A stretch of DNA of 53,148 bases, taken from the NCBI GenBank assembly GCA_009692515.1, contig SHZA01000009.1:1-53148 (forward strand), written 5' to 3'. Positions 52,822 to 53,148 of the stretch are shown piece after piece. Position numbers and translations under genes: made by a program. The notes beneath the pieces were generated by a model, which searched no databases, was not told the DNA's origin, and worked only from the letters and a program-made list of their open reading frames with translations. The DNA comes from Bdellovibrionales bacterium (GTDB lineage Bacteria > Bdellovibrionota > FAC87 > UBA2466). The stretch's first letter is position 1. Each line of letters opens with the position of its first letter.

Positions 52822-53148
52822 CTAGTAGTACATTCCCGGCCCACCACTAAAGCTAGAACCTCCAAAGTTTATACCTCCGAAACCACCCAGTCCGATTCCG
52901 ACGTTAAAACTGCTTCCACTGTAATTTCCCATACCGCCCATGCCGTATCCGCCCATGCCGTACATATCCATGCCGTACCCGCCCATGCCGTACCCGCCCA
53001 TGCCGTACATATCCATGCCGCCCATGCCGTATCCGCTACCGTATCCGCCCATACCGTATCCGCTACCGTATCCGCCCATACCGTATCCGCCCATGCCGTA
53101 CCCGCCCATGCCGTATCCGCCCATGCCGTATCCGCCCATGCCGTATCC
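52822..53148 (-). CDS. Gly/Tyr/Met-rich repeat protein, 5' end beyond the window
   Basis: Minus-strand frame open from the right edge to a stop at 52822-52824. At least 108 residues are visible. Most of it is repeats of MGGYG, with variants GSGYG and MDMYG; the last ~38 residues change to a Gly/Ser/Phe-rich end (SFNVGIGLGGFGG, ending GPGMYY). Composition resembles low-complexity secreted or surface/adhesive proteins, but no signal peptide can be seen because the N-terminus is missing. Function unknown. Confidence 0.7.
   Translation of the reverse strand, partial: GYGMGGYGMGGYGMGGYGMGGYGMGGYGSGYGMGGYGSGYGMGGMDMYGMGGYGMGGYGMDMYGMGGYGMGGMGNYSGSSFNVGIGLGGFGGINFGGSSFSGGPGMYY
52930..53148 (-). repeat. 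Tandem 15-bp-based repeats in the Gly-rich gene
   Basis: Repeats of ATGGGCGGATACGGC on the minus strand (15 bp, MGGYG), with variants giving MDMYG and GSGYG. Units are multiples of three. The array continues beyond the right edge, so its length is unknown, and short-read assemblies may collapse it. Confidence 0.92.

Noticed and set aside
52822..53148. CRISPR-like array at the right edge
   Set aside because: The repeats are contiguous, frame-preserving 15-bp units without unique spacers; they encode protein repeats.

Overview
The window is a contiguous piece of a bacterial chromosome at roughly 40-45% GC (estimated by eye), gene-dense and mostly housekeeping. The organism is a Gram-negative: it has outer-membrane and periplasmic type proteins, a class A PBP, TatA, and a ClpS/ClpA pair. 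Several combinations are reminiscent of the Bdellovibrio/Oligoflexia lineage (formerly Deltaproteobacteria): DciA instead of DnaC, a MinD-like ATPase next to a RodZ-type HTH protein, a lysine-tailed SWIB protein, and an NtrB/NtrC pair. The taxonomic call is inference only; no rRNA is present.

Layout. 1-860: left edge with two weak short ORFs and a promoter. 861-3572: bifunctional PBP1A. 3573-14413: a canonical translation/RNA-metabolism cluster, rimP-nusA-infB-rbfA-truB-rpsO-pnp, then an M16 peptidase and dut, preceded by an attenuator-like hairpin in the rimP leader. pnp carries a long charged tail with seven copies of an 8-residue repeat. 14406-18151: convergent dciA, then glpX, a SRPBCC protein, an unknown, ridA, a SurA-N-like protein and rimI. 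18156-21366 (minus): MinD-like ATPase, J-like/HTH fusion, rluD and pgeF in one tightly overlapped operon. 21601-25124: sensor kinase plus sigma-54 response regulator. 25224-25865 (minus): a beta-barrel gene that looks frameshifted.

26080-34796: Ysc84-type secreted protein, PiT phosphate transporter, a SWIB/H1-like chromatin protein with a strong terminator, an M20 amidohydrolase, and a divergent sugar-type ABC importer (ATPase, two permeases, binding protein), then a nitroreductase. 34856-35011 holds a 51-residue TatA that is easily missed.

35129-42621 is the most interesting part. A carbamoyltransferase/SxtJ/DUF5989 trio is followed by a 4.8-kb island (37586-42401) bounded by two 220-bp direct copies of the DUF5989 gene (5 mismatches). 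The island holds an 821-residue GT-C-like membrane protein, an N-terminal remnant of a GT2 glycosyltransferase, an SGNH-hydrolase pseudogene interrupted by one in-frame TAA, an IS21-end-like motif, and a stretch of about 330 nt that looks like the 5' part of a group II intron RNA without its reverse transcriptase. It reads as an acquired and decaying surface-polysaccharide locus.

42650-53148: transpeptidase-only PBP, an unknown anchored protein, clpS-clpA, a VF530-type DNA-binding protein, a second GT-C glycosyltransferase (minus), recN, cstA, and at the right edge the C-terminal part of an extremely Gly/Tyr/Met-rich repeat protein. I saw no CRISPR array, tRNA, rRNA or obvious phage genes.
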